The notes: generated from the sequence alone by a model not told the origin. A DNA stretch of 20,283 bases from Reticulitermes lucifugus (GCA_026260175.1 JAKCWW010000346.1:99762-120044), one strand, 5' to 3'; shown: positions 9,702-19,240, counted from the stretch's first letter. Numbers and translations are program-made.

Positions 9702-11227
9702 CTGTAACAAAAAAAATAATCTGGTCCTAAGAAATGCATACCTTCAAACCAGACCTGTCCTAATGACACTTGAATTCTATTTGCAAGTCAGTTAACATCA
9801 CACCAAAATTAGGAACACATTCGCTATTGTCATTGCACATTTAAAGACTCTGTAGTTTTAATTACCACTTGTACCATATATATATATATAATCATTATTT
9901 ATTTATTTATTTATTACATGATGACGTTCAAATTTTATAAACATCAGTAACCATGTCAGCATGCCCAGATATTTCAGGCGGTTGTCATGCTTTTACATTC
10001 CATTTTATGTAACACAAAAGAGGCAGAAGCTAGAGTTTCCAAAGGCCTGTCACCACCGAAAGCGTCAGAATCATATACTGAATGATTCTAGTGCTTTCTC
10101 CACGTCACAAATTTTCAGCATCACAATGTCTGTATTTTTATGACAAGTTAAACATTTTGTGCCACTAGCCAATTGGTCATCCTTCTAAAAGTGCTACTGT
10201 TCAACTTCTTTATACTCCAATAATCGTTATTTCCTTCATAAAATGTTATTTATCACTCCAGCAGATCTTTTGAAGCTTCTCACATCCATGCCTAATAGCG
10301 TGCATTATCAAACTATGATCAAATTTATTTAGATTCTTTTCTAAACTCACGTGGGAAGTACCATTCAGTTTGCCTGTGCAGTACAGTACTGCGCTGTACA
10401 TTTACATTTTATATGTGCAAGCATATTACTTAGCACAGTGTCTGTCAAAAATAACAGTTTTGGAGGAAAACAGTGTGTGTGGAAGTAATCTGTAGCATGG
10501 CAGTGTGATGATGCAGACTCATCAGGCAATTGTGACTACAGAATAAGAGGCAACATGATCGCTAACATAACACGTGTCAGCCAGATGACTTGGTTGCAGT
10601 AAGAGTCTTGACCCTGTAAAGACCATGCCACCAGGAGCTGGCAATGAAAGTTTGGTTGGAACCAAGAATCATAGACTACTATGACAGTATTTACCCAACA
10701 AACACTATCATCACTCAGGAATCAAGTTTTGGATCTTTGTAATTGTCACATTACTACTTAACTGGGCCATGTATGAGATGAGAAATACACATAACATTCT
10801 AGATGAAAAATCTGAAGAGATGTGCCACTTGGAAGACCTAAGCAGATAGAAAGTAATTAACATGACTGTTAAAGAAACATGGTGTTAGGTTGTGAACTGG
10901 ATTAATCTGGCTGAGGATAGTCTCCAGCGATGTAGTTTTGTGAACATGGTAAGAAACTTCCAGTTCCATAAAAGGTACAAAATTTTATTGCATGAGCAAC
11001 TACTAGCTTCTCAAATAATATGCTCCATAAAGTTCGCGAGATTATGAACGAAGATTATGTTACTCTGCGTCTAACAACTGAACACTCGTACCCATGTAAA
11101 TTGTTTAGTATATTCACTATTCACTTCATGGACAGCAACAGACATAAAAGGTTTAATGGAAAAGTTACAATGTTTTCTCTTCGAAATATTAAAAAACTAG
11201 AAATTACAAAACCTGAACTGTACTTAC
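9702..11227 (-). other. Intron between exons E and D of the CTC1-like gene
   Basis: The intron is 1526 bp with GTAAGT at its 5' end and TTTTTTTTGTTACAG at its 3' end. It contains an (AT)n run at 9876-9890, a (TTAT)n run at 9895-9915, and a small palindromic GTACAGTAC at 10381-10389. I see no transposon with clear ends. Short open frames at 9961-10143 and 11020-11268 lack support. Confidence 0.55.
9876..9915. repeat. (AT)n and (TTAT)n microsatellites
   Basis: About seven AT units are followed, after a short break, by five TTAT units. Confidence 0.92.
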
Positions 11228-11378
11228 TTGTCTTTGAGGCAATTCAATTTTACGACCATCTTCACTGATTAATTTGGTGAGTACAACCCTGTACTTTTTT
11301 GAGAGCCCCAGAAATTGATACACTTGCTCATCTTTCATGTACATCATAATTCTTCCAAATGCATCTTCTATGCAGCAC
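11228..11378 (-). CDS. CTC1: CTC1-like gene, exon D
   Basis: This 151-bp exon lies between the acceptor TTTCCTTGTAG|G and the donor AGACAA|GTAAGT. It carries one base plus exactly 50 codons, so it ends in phase 0. The peptide runs CCIEDAFGRIMMYMKDEQVY, then QFLGLSKKYRVVLTKLI, and ends in IELPQRQ. 'Acidic-D-x-G-x-hydrophobic strand, then a helix with LGLS' is the typical second half of an OB-fold: a β-hairpin with an 'EDxxG' turn followed by an αC helix. It fits the domain begun in exon C. The intron to exon C is only 342 bp and contains a 43-45 bp tandem repeat just upstream of this acceptor. Confidence 0.68.
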
Positions 11379-11384
11379 CTACAA

Positions 11385-11532
11385 GGAAACATATCCAGGA
11401 TCTTAACACTTTCAATGAGCCACTACACAGAACATGCACCAGGTTATAACACTGCTCAATGAGCCACTACACAGAACATGTACCAGGATATGAACACTTC
11501 CGGTGAGCCACCACACAGAACACATACCCCTA
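11385..11532. repeat. Minisatellite, ~43-45 bp unit, about 3 copies
   Basis: Units beginning AACACT at 11405, 11448 and 11493 share the core GAGCCACTACACAGAACATG and a CACCAGG/TACCAGG tail. A partial unit (CATATCCAGGATC) precedes them. The third copy is more diverged. The array sits in the short intron between exons C and D of the CTC1-like gene. It begins within a few bases of the exon D acceptor. Confidence 0.85.
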
Positions 11533-11720
11533 CGATGAAAGATGGGATGGCATTTGAAGCTTCCTACTCTCTGCCCCCTGCTGTACTGCCTTCAAGCCCC
11601 TTCCATTCCATAGCAACCAGCCCAAAGCACTTGTCACTAGCAAAGGTTACAATTACCAACATTGGTGTGAAGAGAACTGGAGGAGAACACAAAGAATGGA
11701 CCATTGATTTTGTTACTTAC

Positions 11721-11948
11721 ATAGCTGTAAGCTTGAGTTTTGCTGATGGAGGCCAGGAACTGCAACCAATGCAATGTCCACCTCTGAAGTCACTGTTGCA
11801 GTCAGAACATAATGTAGCCACTGTCAGCTTGAGTATCTTCACCATGCCAAGGAAACCACACAGAATGCTGCCAACAGCTGCACATTCAGCCTTCTGAGCC
11901 AATATACACCTCTCACCCCAATCATCTGATACACTGTTACGGGTCTCA
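11721..11948 (-). CDS. CTC1: CTC1-like gene, exon C (zinc-ribbon OB-fold)
   Basis: This exon is 228 bp. The acceptor CTTTTTATGTGCAG|T is in the phase needed by exon B, and the donor GCTAT|GTAAGT is perfect. It encodes 75 codons. Exon residues 37-46 (KILKLTVATL) form a strand leading into a four-cysteine zinc ribbon, Cys47-x2-Cys50 and Cys59-x2-Cys62. A zinc ribbon inserted in an OB-fold is a feature of RPA70 DBD-C and of the last OB-fold of CTC1. The frame stays open upstream to about 12088, so other starts are possible. In-phase AGs also exist at 11867, but 11948 has the best pyrimidine tract. The trailing AT plus the G of exon D gives methionine. Confidence 0.66.
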
Positions 11949-12550
11949 CTGCACATAAAAAGATCAATTTCCCTGTGCCTTGGATACCTTTTTTTGGTTC
12001 TTGGATCTACACAGATGATGAGGGCTGAAATTGGCTGCCTGCTTACCCACCCTGCATAAAATGCATACCTCCTATCCATCAGTATCAATAAAACACTGAG
12101 AGTATAGAAAGATGGAATGATACCCAGAATATAAGAGACTAATGGCAGCCATTCACATGTGAGGTCACTACAAGGAAGACAGGAGAGAATTTGTGTTCAT
12201 TCTTTTCCTGACCCAACTCTAGTTACAGACTACCCCTCAAAGTTCTGTGGTTATGGGATGAAATAAAGTGGACCTTCAATACCAACTGTAGCTATGGCAA
12301 TATCAAAGGACATTTATGAACACTATTAACAAAGACATAAAACAGTTAACAATTACAGTTACAAATGAAACATGGGATTAAAACATGCAAAAATCCATTT
12401 GTTAGTCTATATAGTATGTAGGTCAAACCTTACAAGAATAACAGATTTTACATAATTGTGCTGTATTATGTCACTTTGTGGCCACCAACTATCGTATACG
12501 GCACTCTCTGCTACCCTCCCCTACTCACCCCCCCCCCACCTACCCTTTTG
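11949..12550 (-). other. Start of the large CTC1 intron's right-to-left tract, no element recognised
   Basis: This is intron sequence just upstream of exon C. The minus frame of exon C remains open to about 12088, but with no better splice acceptor than the one used. A C9-10 run lies at 12527-12537. Confidence 0.5.
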
Positions 12551-12552
12551 TA

Positions 12553-12761
12553 CAGGATGCGTCAGTGAATCGGGCAATTTTAAAAACGTCATGAACAGTA
12601 AATGCTTTCATTTATTTAGTTTTAACACATATGAACAAATGTATATATAAAAGAATTTACATTTTTGCAATTACAATTAACACAGTTAACAATTTATTGC
12701 CAGTGTTGCCAGACCGGAAAAAACAGTGTTGCAAAATCGCCCGATTCACTGACGCACCCTG
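12553..12761. mobile_element. 209-bp TA-flanked MITE (Tc1/mariner type)
   Basis: The terminal inverted repeats are 29 bp and nearly perfect. The left end begins CAGGATGCGTCAGTGAATCG and the right, reverse complemented, begins CAGGGTGCGTCAGTGAATCG; both run on through GGGC[A/G]ATTTT (27 of 29). TA flanks both sides (12551-12552 and 12762-12763). There is no coding capacity. High arm identity suggests a fairly young insertion. The family name is unknown to me. Confidence 0.92.
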
Positions 12762-12763
12762 TA

Positions 12764-13318
12764 TTACCTGCAGCTACCTCAGAAACTCATTCTGTGTGAA
12801 ACTTCTGACTTAGCAAGTTGTTTCTAGATATGAGTCTTGGAGTCAGAATTCTAAATTGTGGTTTGGTTTAGGAAGACTGTGTACCAGGGTCCTTGACAGT
12901 ATTGTGCAGTGTTCAGTTTAATTTGTCTTCTGTTTCTCCAGTATCCTGCAACACCATGTATTTTATTTTGTGTTTGTAAAGAGTGTGGAGCCTTGCTAGA
13001 TGCATCTCTGGGTATTACGTTGATGTTAAGCACAGCATTTTTATTCTTGTGTTTGTGTTCTAACAGACAAACTGTGAGTATTTGATTATTGTTACTTCTA
13101 ATTTATTTTACAATAAATCTTGTTTATTTATTTAATTGTTGGTTCCCATCTGATGTTACTTGTTAGAGATTTAGAAATACTTCCCCACCAGTGCTTCCAT
13201 GCGTTCCCCACTTAAATTGGGTGATTTTATGTTTCAAATTGCATACTTTGGGCACAATGGCAGGTGGGGGCATCTCATAATCTATAATGCTCTAAGTATA
13301 TGAGACCATCATTGACTG
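12764..13318. other. Intron sequence, nothing recognised
   Basis: AT-rich sequence without defined repeats. The short minus frame at 13033-12851 has no support. Confidence 0.5.
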
Positions 13319-13502
13319 AAGGACAAATGAAAAAATTTAGGTGGTCTATTGCCTAACTGAGGTGCTATCCCAGCGTCTGCCTGGAGGGAATGATGAAAAC
13401 AACAAAAAACCTTAGTCAGGATCACTGGTGGCCTGACCGAGATACAAATTGGGCACCTTTTGAATGTAAGTATGTAATGTTACCACCAGACTAATCTGGT
13501 CA
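13319..13502 (-). mobile_element. Degenerate tRNA-derived SINE, copy 1
   Basis: The minus strand has, in order, an A-box-like TCTGGTGGTAAC (13490-13479), a decayed B box CCCAATTTGTATC (13453-13441), the linker CCTGACTAAGGTTTTT, and CAGGCAGACGCTGGGATAGC (about 13381-13365). This is the layout of a widespread arthropod tRNA-SINE body ('CCTGATTTAGGTTTTCCGTG...CAGGCAAATGCCGGGATGG'). It is heavily mutated, with no visible target duplication. Confidence 0.7.
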
Positions 13503-13974
13503 GTGTCAGTGAAATTAAAACAAGAATCAAAAGCATCTCTGAGTTTCATTATTCTGTACATTAATCTTCAACATGATTAAAGGTCACACACACCTATAAA
13601 ATCAATATGTATGAAGAGCTAATGCTTGCTATGTTGTCATTACACATCTTCATTGGCACTCACAGTTGGTAGTAGTTATGAACAGGAGCAGAAAATGGTA
13701 GCAATACCAGAAATGAGAGGTATGCTCATGGCAGTGTCCATCTTTGCCAGCTAAAGTTCACAGCATACATCTAGCCAGTGATACTGCTTACTGTATGCTG
13801 TAGTGAATTTGAAGAAGGGGGTGGGGGGGAGTAATGGCAATATAAACAGAATATAAAAGAGCATTTTTCTGTAAATAGTTGTATTCTGTACATGGCTTTA
13901 TATAAATCATGAGTAGTTAACTCTAGTCAGTACAGGCACACTATGCTAACAGAGCAAATGGGATTAAGCTTTGT

Positions 13975-13987
13975 AACTCAGAGAACT
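13975..13987. repeat. Target-site duplication, left copy (partner 14248-14260)
   Basis: AACTCAGAGAACT is identical on both sides of the SINE. Confidence 0.93.
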
Positions 13988-14247
13988 GCCAATCCCAGTG
14001 GCCGCGCAGTCTAAGGCGTGGGTCTGCGGCCGCTTCCTTTCTGGGATTGCTGGTTCGAATCCCGCCGGGGGCATGGATGTCTGTCTGTTGTGAGTGTTGT
14101 GTGTTGTCAGGTAGAGGCCTCTACATCGGGCTGATCACACGTCCAGAGGAGTCCTACCAAGTGTGGTGGGTCTGAGTGTCATTGTTAAGCCTTGATAATG
14201 AGGAGGCCCTGGGCCACTGGGGGGCTGTTGTGCCATGGGGTAAAGAA
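13988..14247 (+). mobile_element. Full-length tRNA-Leu-like SINE with 13-bp target duplication
   Basis: This is a 260-bp plus-strand copy. The A box is TGGCCGCGCAGT (13999-14010) and the B box GGTTCGAATCC is perfect (14052-14062). The body then starts GGGGGCATGGATGTCTGTCT and ends GGGGGGCTGTTGTGCCATGG, with a short A-rich tail. The exact 13-mer AACTCAGAGAACT flanks it (13975-13987 and 14248-14260), which defines both ends. It lies antisense to the CTC1-like gene, within its large intron. Confidence 0.95.
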
Positions 14248-14260
14248 AACTCAGAGAACT

Positions 14261-14640
14261 CTTCTTGATTTGGAATCAAACCAGCCATGGGAAAAACATC
14301 CCCACATAAACAAATTAATTCGTGACAATAGTTTATAGAAGGTTTAAGATGGTTAAAACCATGACAATGACAGCTCAGCTGATCCTGTTAACTGCTAGTA
14401 AGCATTATAAACAAACATTCAAAAATAAGTATGGATGATAAAATAATTAATCTAGCCACCTCTGGCAAGTCTCAATTCTGGTAATAACTACTCTTTTTTA
14501 CAGTTAAGCCTAGAATGTGATCTAGTGTTTATTTCAACTCACATCACAGTTGTTACAGCATGCATTTCTAAACTTTGGAGAGGGCATCCTGTTGTATTAT
14601 GTAACTATTTGGCAACAACTAAAGTCACTCAAACACAACA
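14261..14640. other. Intron sequence, nothing recognised
   Basis: AT-rich sequence with no frame or repeat with definable borders. Confidence 0.5.
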
Positions 14641-14725
14641 CTTTAATGTCAACAAATTATATTACTTACATAAAGTCGCTATGTGTTTCAGCCCATAATA
14701 AGGTCACCATCAGGTCAGACTAATA
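14641..14725 (-). other. Second hammerhead-core-like tail motif
   Basis: The minus strand reads CCTGATGGTGACCTTATTAT followed by GGGCTGAAACACATAGCG. The order (CTGATGR, weak stem, GAAAC) is the same as in the motif at 1424-1458, but stem II is poor and the last core A is G. It is probably the tail of a retroelement; the element body is not recognisable. Confidence 0.3.
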
Positions 14726-15568
14726 CAATATATGTAAAGGAAGGTAATTTTAAAATGAAACACACCTGTCTTAAATAAACAGAACTCACTTTTAATAAAA
14801 GTGGTGTATTACAATACCTCTTCAAGTAATTGTATTATTAATAAAGAAATATTAAAATCTTGATATATTAAAACATAAAAATATAAAAAAACCTCTTAAT
14901 GTTTAAAGACATTGTGGTTGGTAAGTAGGCACAGTGAATTGGTTTGTCAGTTCTGTTCCAAGATGTCAGTTCATGTGAATTTGGAGTTTTGATATAGTAT
15001 TCGTCTATATACATGAATTCTACATAGTAAGGATTGTTGTAAAATTTGGAATTAGATGACAAGTCTGAAGTTTGTTTCTCAGTTCATGCTGTGTATAAGT
15101 GAAAGTCAATATGTCTGACTTTGTTACTATATGCATTTCTAATACCTGCCTTATTATTGTAAACAATAAAGTACGGTAGTTGTTTACATAACACGGCATG
15201 TCAGTATTATTTACCTACTATGCTTCTAAGCATTAGAAATTTCTTTTGTTTGCATTCCTGTGATGAGATCTACACCCAAAGGCAGTGTGCAGGTACTAAC
15301 AGAAACACACTTCATGTGTAAACTTGGTTAAAATGGACATCATATATAGGACAGAGATTCCTGGGACATGCAACAGGCTATCATTACCAAGTATGGTGCT
15401 GCCAGAAACACTGTCCTTGGAGAGTTAGACCAGCATAGACTAGCTCATACTAGCCTAGAGAGGCCCAATCTAAAAAGTGTTTTAGAAAATTAGTGGCAGC
15501 AGAACATGTCATAACAATTTTGGCAGCAGATTTACTCAGGCATTCTGTTACATAATTCTACTCCAGTA
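14726..15568. other. Intron sequence, nothing recognised
   Basis: This is very AT-rich from 14726 to 14880. The minus frame 15062-14868 has no domain. Nothing with clear ends is present. Confidence 0.5.
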
Positions 15569-15570
15569 TA

Positions 15571-15879
15571 CAGCCACTTCCCAACTTATAAGCATGCCAC
15601 TTACAACCAACTAAAGTTACAGCCAGAATTGCCCTAAGAAAATTTCAATTCAAACTGGTATACAAATGTCATTAAAATTTCATTTTGAACTACATTTTCA
15701 TAGTTTGTTGAAGAAACTCTGTTTTTATTATTTTGCAACAGAAAGACTACTTATTTTAATCCCCCTCGACAAGCTGGAGGGTGTATGTTCCACCTCATTT
15801 TGTATTTTTGACATACGACCAATTCGACTTATGACCACGTGTTCAGAATGCAGCCTGTTAATAAGTTCAGGAGTAATTG
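15571..15879. mobile_element. 309-bp pogo/Tigger-like MITE, degenerate
   Basis: The left end is (TA)CAGCCACTTCCCAACTTAT and the right end, reverse complemented, is (TA)CAATTACTCCTGAACTTAT, both flanked by TA (15569-15570 and 15880-15881). Internal ACTTACAACC and CGACTTATGACC words are typical of this class. The arms are diverged, so the exact borders are moderately certain. The plus frame 15666-15908 is an accident of the element. Confidence 0.55.
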
Positions 15880-16051
15880 TAATGGAGTGTGAGCACATGC
15901 CAATGTAGATGATTTTAATGCAACATTGTTCACAAAGAAGTACAGAAATGAAGACTAAATGTATTCAGGTAAGTAATGTATCAAGCTTTGAAATTACACT
16001 ACTAAAGTTTCTGTCTTGCTACCAGTGACACTAACACCACCAGTGCATCAT

Positions 16052-16739
16052 ATGGCATCGCAAATGCAAACAGCTACATGTGTGCTCTGGTATCACCAAT
16101 TAAAACTTGTGGTGACAGTGTGAAGGTGATTTTGTATGGAGGTTTGTAGGGCACCAGCAACAAAAATGTCCACCTGTAAGTGATATAAGCTGTACAGTTG
16201 AGCTGGTTACATTTGTAAAAGGAAAAGCCCCAGTAAACAACCAGGCATTGAAGCTAAGTGCGTTAAGGCAACTTTTGTTTACAGTCCAAGAAAATCAACA
16301 AGACAAGCTGCCCAACAATTAAGCATGCCAAACTGACAGTGGATAAAATTCCAGAACTCGTATGAGATTTAAAAGTTACAAGTACCAACTGTTACAACAA
16401 GAAACAGCTGCAGACAAAGTTCGCTATATGCTGCATTGTGATGTTTACTCAAAACATGAAAAAAGATCAACTTTTTACAGCCAAAATCTTGTTTGGTGAA
16501 GAAATCACCTCATTCCCCTGATCTTGCACTGCTTGATTTCTTGACTAGGAGTACATAAACGATGCTGTGTACCTTTCACCACTGCCCACCACTTTGATGG
16601 AACGTGCTGTGAGGATATGAGCTGATGTGTCTAGTTACACCAACCATACTTACAAATGTGTGGACCCAACATGAATACAGATATCATATGTGCCAAGCTA
16701 TTCAAGGTACCCTCATTCAACATTTGTAAAGTGTTAAGT
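16052..16739 (+). pseudogene. Internally deleted, decayed mariner/Tc1-like transposase
   Basis: From ATG at 16052 one frame gives MASQMQTATCVLWYHQLKLV, then APATKM, GYICKRKSP and SPRKSTRQAAQQLSMP, through in-frame stops. This is the N-terminal helix-turn-helix half of a mariner-like enzyme. After a frameshift come TVDKI and RMRFKSYKYQLLQ. KILFGEE (the 'RIWG-EN' motif) is joined almost directly to SPDLALLDF, the 'SPDLTPLDFFLWG' C-terminal motif. The C-terminus follows (TNVWTQHEYRYHMCQAIQG) and ends HL-stop at 16739. The span of about 229 codons is well under the usual 330-350, because the region between ENPH and SPDL is deleted. The enzyme is inactive. Confidence 0.78.
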
Positions 16740-16904
16740 GTAGGTCACAAAAGCTTGATCACATAACCTACCAAAAGGCATTTGGCTTCTATGCCTGTGC
16801 CTCTTACTACATCTACATTTCATGTGTTCAACCTATATTGTTATTCTATCAAGTTAAGTACCTCAGTAAACAAGCAAACACAAAATTGTTATACTGTGCA
16901 GTCT

Positions 16905-17070
16905 CGATTCTCCACGTCTTGATTGATTGAGGTAACATTGTGGTATTTGTCTGAAAGAACTGTGAAAAACCACAAAAATGCACAGTCAGGTTAGACTGTG
17001 TGACAGATGATATTCAAACTGGGCACTGCCTGAATACGTCAAACATGTAACAGACTGAGCCAGCTTGCTC
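16905..17070 (-). mobile_element. Degenerate tRNA-derived SINE, copy 2
   Basis: The minus strand has GGCTCAGTCTGTTACATG (17061-17044, A-box region), CCCAGTTTGAATATC (17023-17009, B-box region), CCTGACTGTGCATTTTTGTG, and then TTTCAGACAAATACCACAATG. The layout is that of copy 1 at 13502-13319, which suggests the same superfamily. It is heavily mutated. Confidence 0.68.
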
Positions 17071-17274
17071 CATGCCAAGTCATAGAAAAACAGACACATT
17101 ACTCCATTCCGTTACATGTGGAATATTACAGCAGATATTAAAGAGAAAAAAATGCAGCAAATTGGATAATGTCAATAAACTTAAAACGCTTGACTTTTTA
17201 AAAAGGTTAGAAACACACCCCAGTGTATATAAATTTATATTTATAAAAGTGTATTGCCATTACACTGCATAGCA

Positions 17275-17297
17275 AGAACAACAAACAAACAAACAAG
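17275..17297. repeat. (ACAA)n microsatellite
   Basis: About five ACAA/AACA units lie just left of the hairpin element. Confidence 0.85.
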
Positions 17298-17325
17298 CAC
17301 TTCGAAATGAAAATTAAATTAATTT

Positions 17326-17456
17326 AAACACACAATATTCAGTCCAACAAAATGCACTCAATTCTTTTCAGACATTCTATATTTCTTGCTAGTCAAGAAG
17401 TACAGAATATCTGAAAACAAGGGAGTGCATTTTGTTGGACTGAATATCGTGTGTTT
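17326..17456. repeat. 131-bp hairpin with 63-bp arms and 5-nt loop
   Basis: The arms 17326-17388 and 17394-17456 are inverted copies, 56 of 63 identical, around the loop CTAGT. The outer part (ACACACRATATTCAGTCCAA and onward) is almost perfect for 34 bp. The structure may be a hairpin MITE. If transcribed, for example within the CTC1-like pre-mRNA, it would fold into a long double-stranded RNA. No target duplication is evident. Confidence 0.93.
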
Positions 17457-17457
17457 T

Positions 17458-18107
17458 GATTATCAACAATGCACGGTGTGAACAAAATAAATAGCAAATA
17501 AAATGAATCTGAAAATGAAAATGTAACTAATTATCACGACCAGTAAAGAAATGGACTTGAGGGTTATGCACTAACTGCAAGTAGAGAAGTCATACATGTC
17601 CATGCATTGTGCAATTTGCTACTGCTCCATCTGGGAGTTCAAATTTTGCTTTCCCACCAGGACAAAAGCCCCTGGATTCCATTAATTCATTGTGACATCT
17701 ACCCAAACCTATATCCTACTTCTGACAGGTGCACAGGGAATTTTCACGCAACATGTAAAATAGTGAAAACTGTATTCCAAAAGTCTCAGATCTGAATCTC
17801 ATACAGGATACCAGCAATTTTGATTGAGATTTCCTCTGGCTTTCATCTGTCCCTGTAGGCAATTGTGGACAGCACATTGCAGGAATCCACTGATTTCTAC
17901 CACATCCTGTCCAAACCATCTTTCACACATATCCTACAATTCAACATTGTATAAACTTACACCGTAGAAAGAAGTTTGTTAAAGAGTTCATTCACACAAA
18001 TTATTGTTCCCTCAATTATTGTGTAAACTTTTAAGCTACAGCAAGTTAAGTTCCAAATGTTGCCTCTCTTACAAAGTAATATGCACACCTCAATGCATGA
18101 CACTTAC
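17458..18107. other. Intron sequence next to exon B, nothing recognised
   Basis: This is the donor-proximal part of the large intron. Short frames at 17607-17795 (plus) and 17919-17716 (minus) have no domain. Confidence 0.5.
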
Positions 18108-18348
18108 ACAGGGTTTACGTCTACTGTCTGAGGCATAGACAGTACTTCTATGCTGGTTAATGCAGTTGCTCGGAAGTAAGTATAGACATTGTCGCGAGAC
18201 TTATATTTAGCTACAAACATGGCACAGATTCGAGCCCCTGGGATGAGGCCAAATGGATAGGCACGCCCACTCCACTGACTCAGGTAAAGTGTCACTTCGT
18301 CACCAGAGCCAATGTGGTCTCTAAGTTTCAGAACTATATTCTTCATTC
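18108..18348 (-). CDS. CTC1: CTC1-like gene, exon B (OB-fold core)
   Basis: This is a 241-bp exon. The acceptor is TTTGACATTTCAG|GA and the donor is a perfect GTAAGT after CCTGT. It supplies two bases that complete a glycine, then 79 codons, then GT. The protein has an OB-fold strand pattern (MKNIVLKLRDHIG, then DEVTLYLSQW), the turn YPFGLIPGARI, and a NVYTYFRATALTSIEVL strand. The 'LGLLPGA...NVY' arrangement is what I recall from the penultimate OB-fold of CTC1. The open frame runs on past the acceptor as ordinary intron. The next exon is 6.2 kb away across a transposon-rich intron. A different OB-fold protein of the RPA class cannot be excluded without a profile search. Confidence 0.68.
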
Positions 18349-18466
18349 CTGAAATGTCAAACAGTGACGATTCTTTACAAATAATAAGCAGCAGTTCCCA
18401 CAAAACAGAGTTCCCTTATGTTCTGTGTATATTCATTATCCTAAGCAAAAACAACCAACATTTAAC

Positions 18467-19240
18467 TCTTCACTCTTCTGGGATGTTACACAGCATACGT
18501 TAGTAACTGGTTACCCAGGTTTCAAGACAGCCAATCAGGCCTATCCTCAAAGGTCAATCAACCCAAGAAGAATGTCAAGCACTGGGTGGATGCATTATTG
18601 TATTGGGGATGGTGTGGGAAGTGATTGGTTCTCAGGGAAGGTAAAGAAGCCAATCTGGTTGCTGCAACAGAAAGTTGCCACCAGGACATGGGAGAGAAAA
18701 AATGTGAAAAGAGGCACAGGATGGGAGACACCGCAGTAAACGTAGAAAAATGAAGAAATGGATGAGGCACAGCAACGGGACACACCAGAGCAAAAGTTGA
18801 AAAATTAACAACTGAAAAGAGGTGCAGGAATGGGAGGCACCAGAGTAATAGCAGAAAAATGAATAAATAAAAGGAGGTGAAGGAAGGAGACACCACAGTA
18901 AAAGTGGGAAGATGAAATAAAAAGATGAAATTCATTTCCCCTTTTTCACATCTTTATCTTCCCACTTTTACTCTGGTGCCTCCCATCCAGTGCCTTCTTT
19001 CACATTTTTTCTCCCGCATGTCCTGGTGGCAACTTCATGCTCCAGCAAATTGATTGGCTCCTTTATGTTCCCTGAGAACCAATAACTACCTACACCATCC
19101 CTTGTATAATAATGCATCCACCTATTGCCCACCATTCTCCTTGGACTGATTTACCTTTGAAGATGGGCCTCACAAGCTGTCCTAAAACATTGGCAACCAA
19201 TTACAAACCTAAAATGTGTAACATCCCAGAAGAGTGAAGA
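18467..19240. mobile_element. 774-bp foldback element with tandem-repeat core
   Basis: The ends are long inverted repeats. The outermost 26 bp (TCTTCACTCTTCTGGGATGT and onward) are identical, and the arms stay alignable for about 300 bp (for example GGTGGATGCATTATT and TTGCCACCAGGACATG in both). Between about 18694 and 18908 the left arm carries about four tandem units of 54-56 bp (AGAAAAATG...GGCACC-AGAGTAAAAGT). The right arm has only one, so the element is asymmetric. The fold centre is near 18935. No target duplication was found. Apparent frames (18558-18935 minus, 18425-18739 plus) come from the repeats. Confidence 0.88.
18694..18908. repeat. Tandem repeat inside the foldback, ~55 bp x 4
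   Basis: Units start at about 18694, 18744, 18798 and 18853. Each contains an A-rich start, GAGG[CT]G[CA]AGG-like sequence, GG-GACACC-[CG]AG and TAAAAGT-like ends. Units differ by 15-30 percent. Confidence 0.8.

Noticed and set aside
11405..11530. CRISPR-like array
   Set aside because: The units are contiguous tandem copies with no unique spacers, in an intron of a eukaryotic gene.
11867..11948. Shorter exon C starting at 11867
   Set aside because: That AG is also in phase, but it lacks a pyrimidine tract. The acceptor at 11948 (CTTTTTATGTGCAG) is better. The shorter form remains a fallback.
13759..13811. Small inverted repeat around CAGCATAC/GTATGCTG
   Set aside because: The arms are only about 8-10 bp, with no flanking duplication. 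It is expected by chance in a window of this size.
18558..18935. 125-codon minus-strand frame rich in Phe, Leu and Ser
   Set aside because: It is the complement of the A-rich tandem repeats of the foldback element. The period of the peptide follows the 55-bp DNA repeat.
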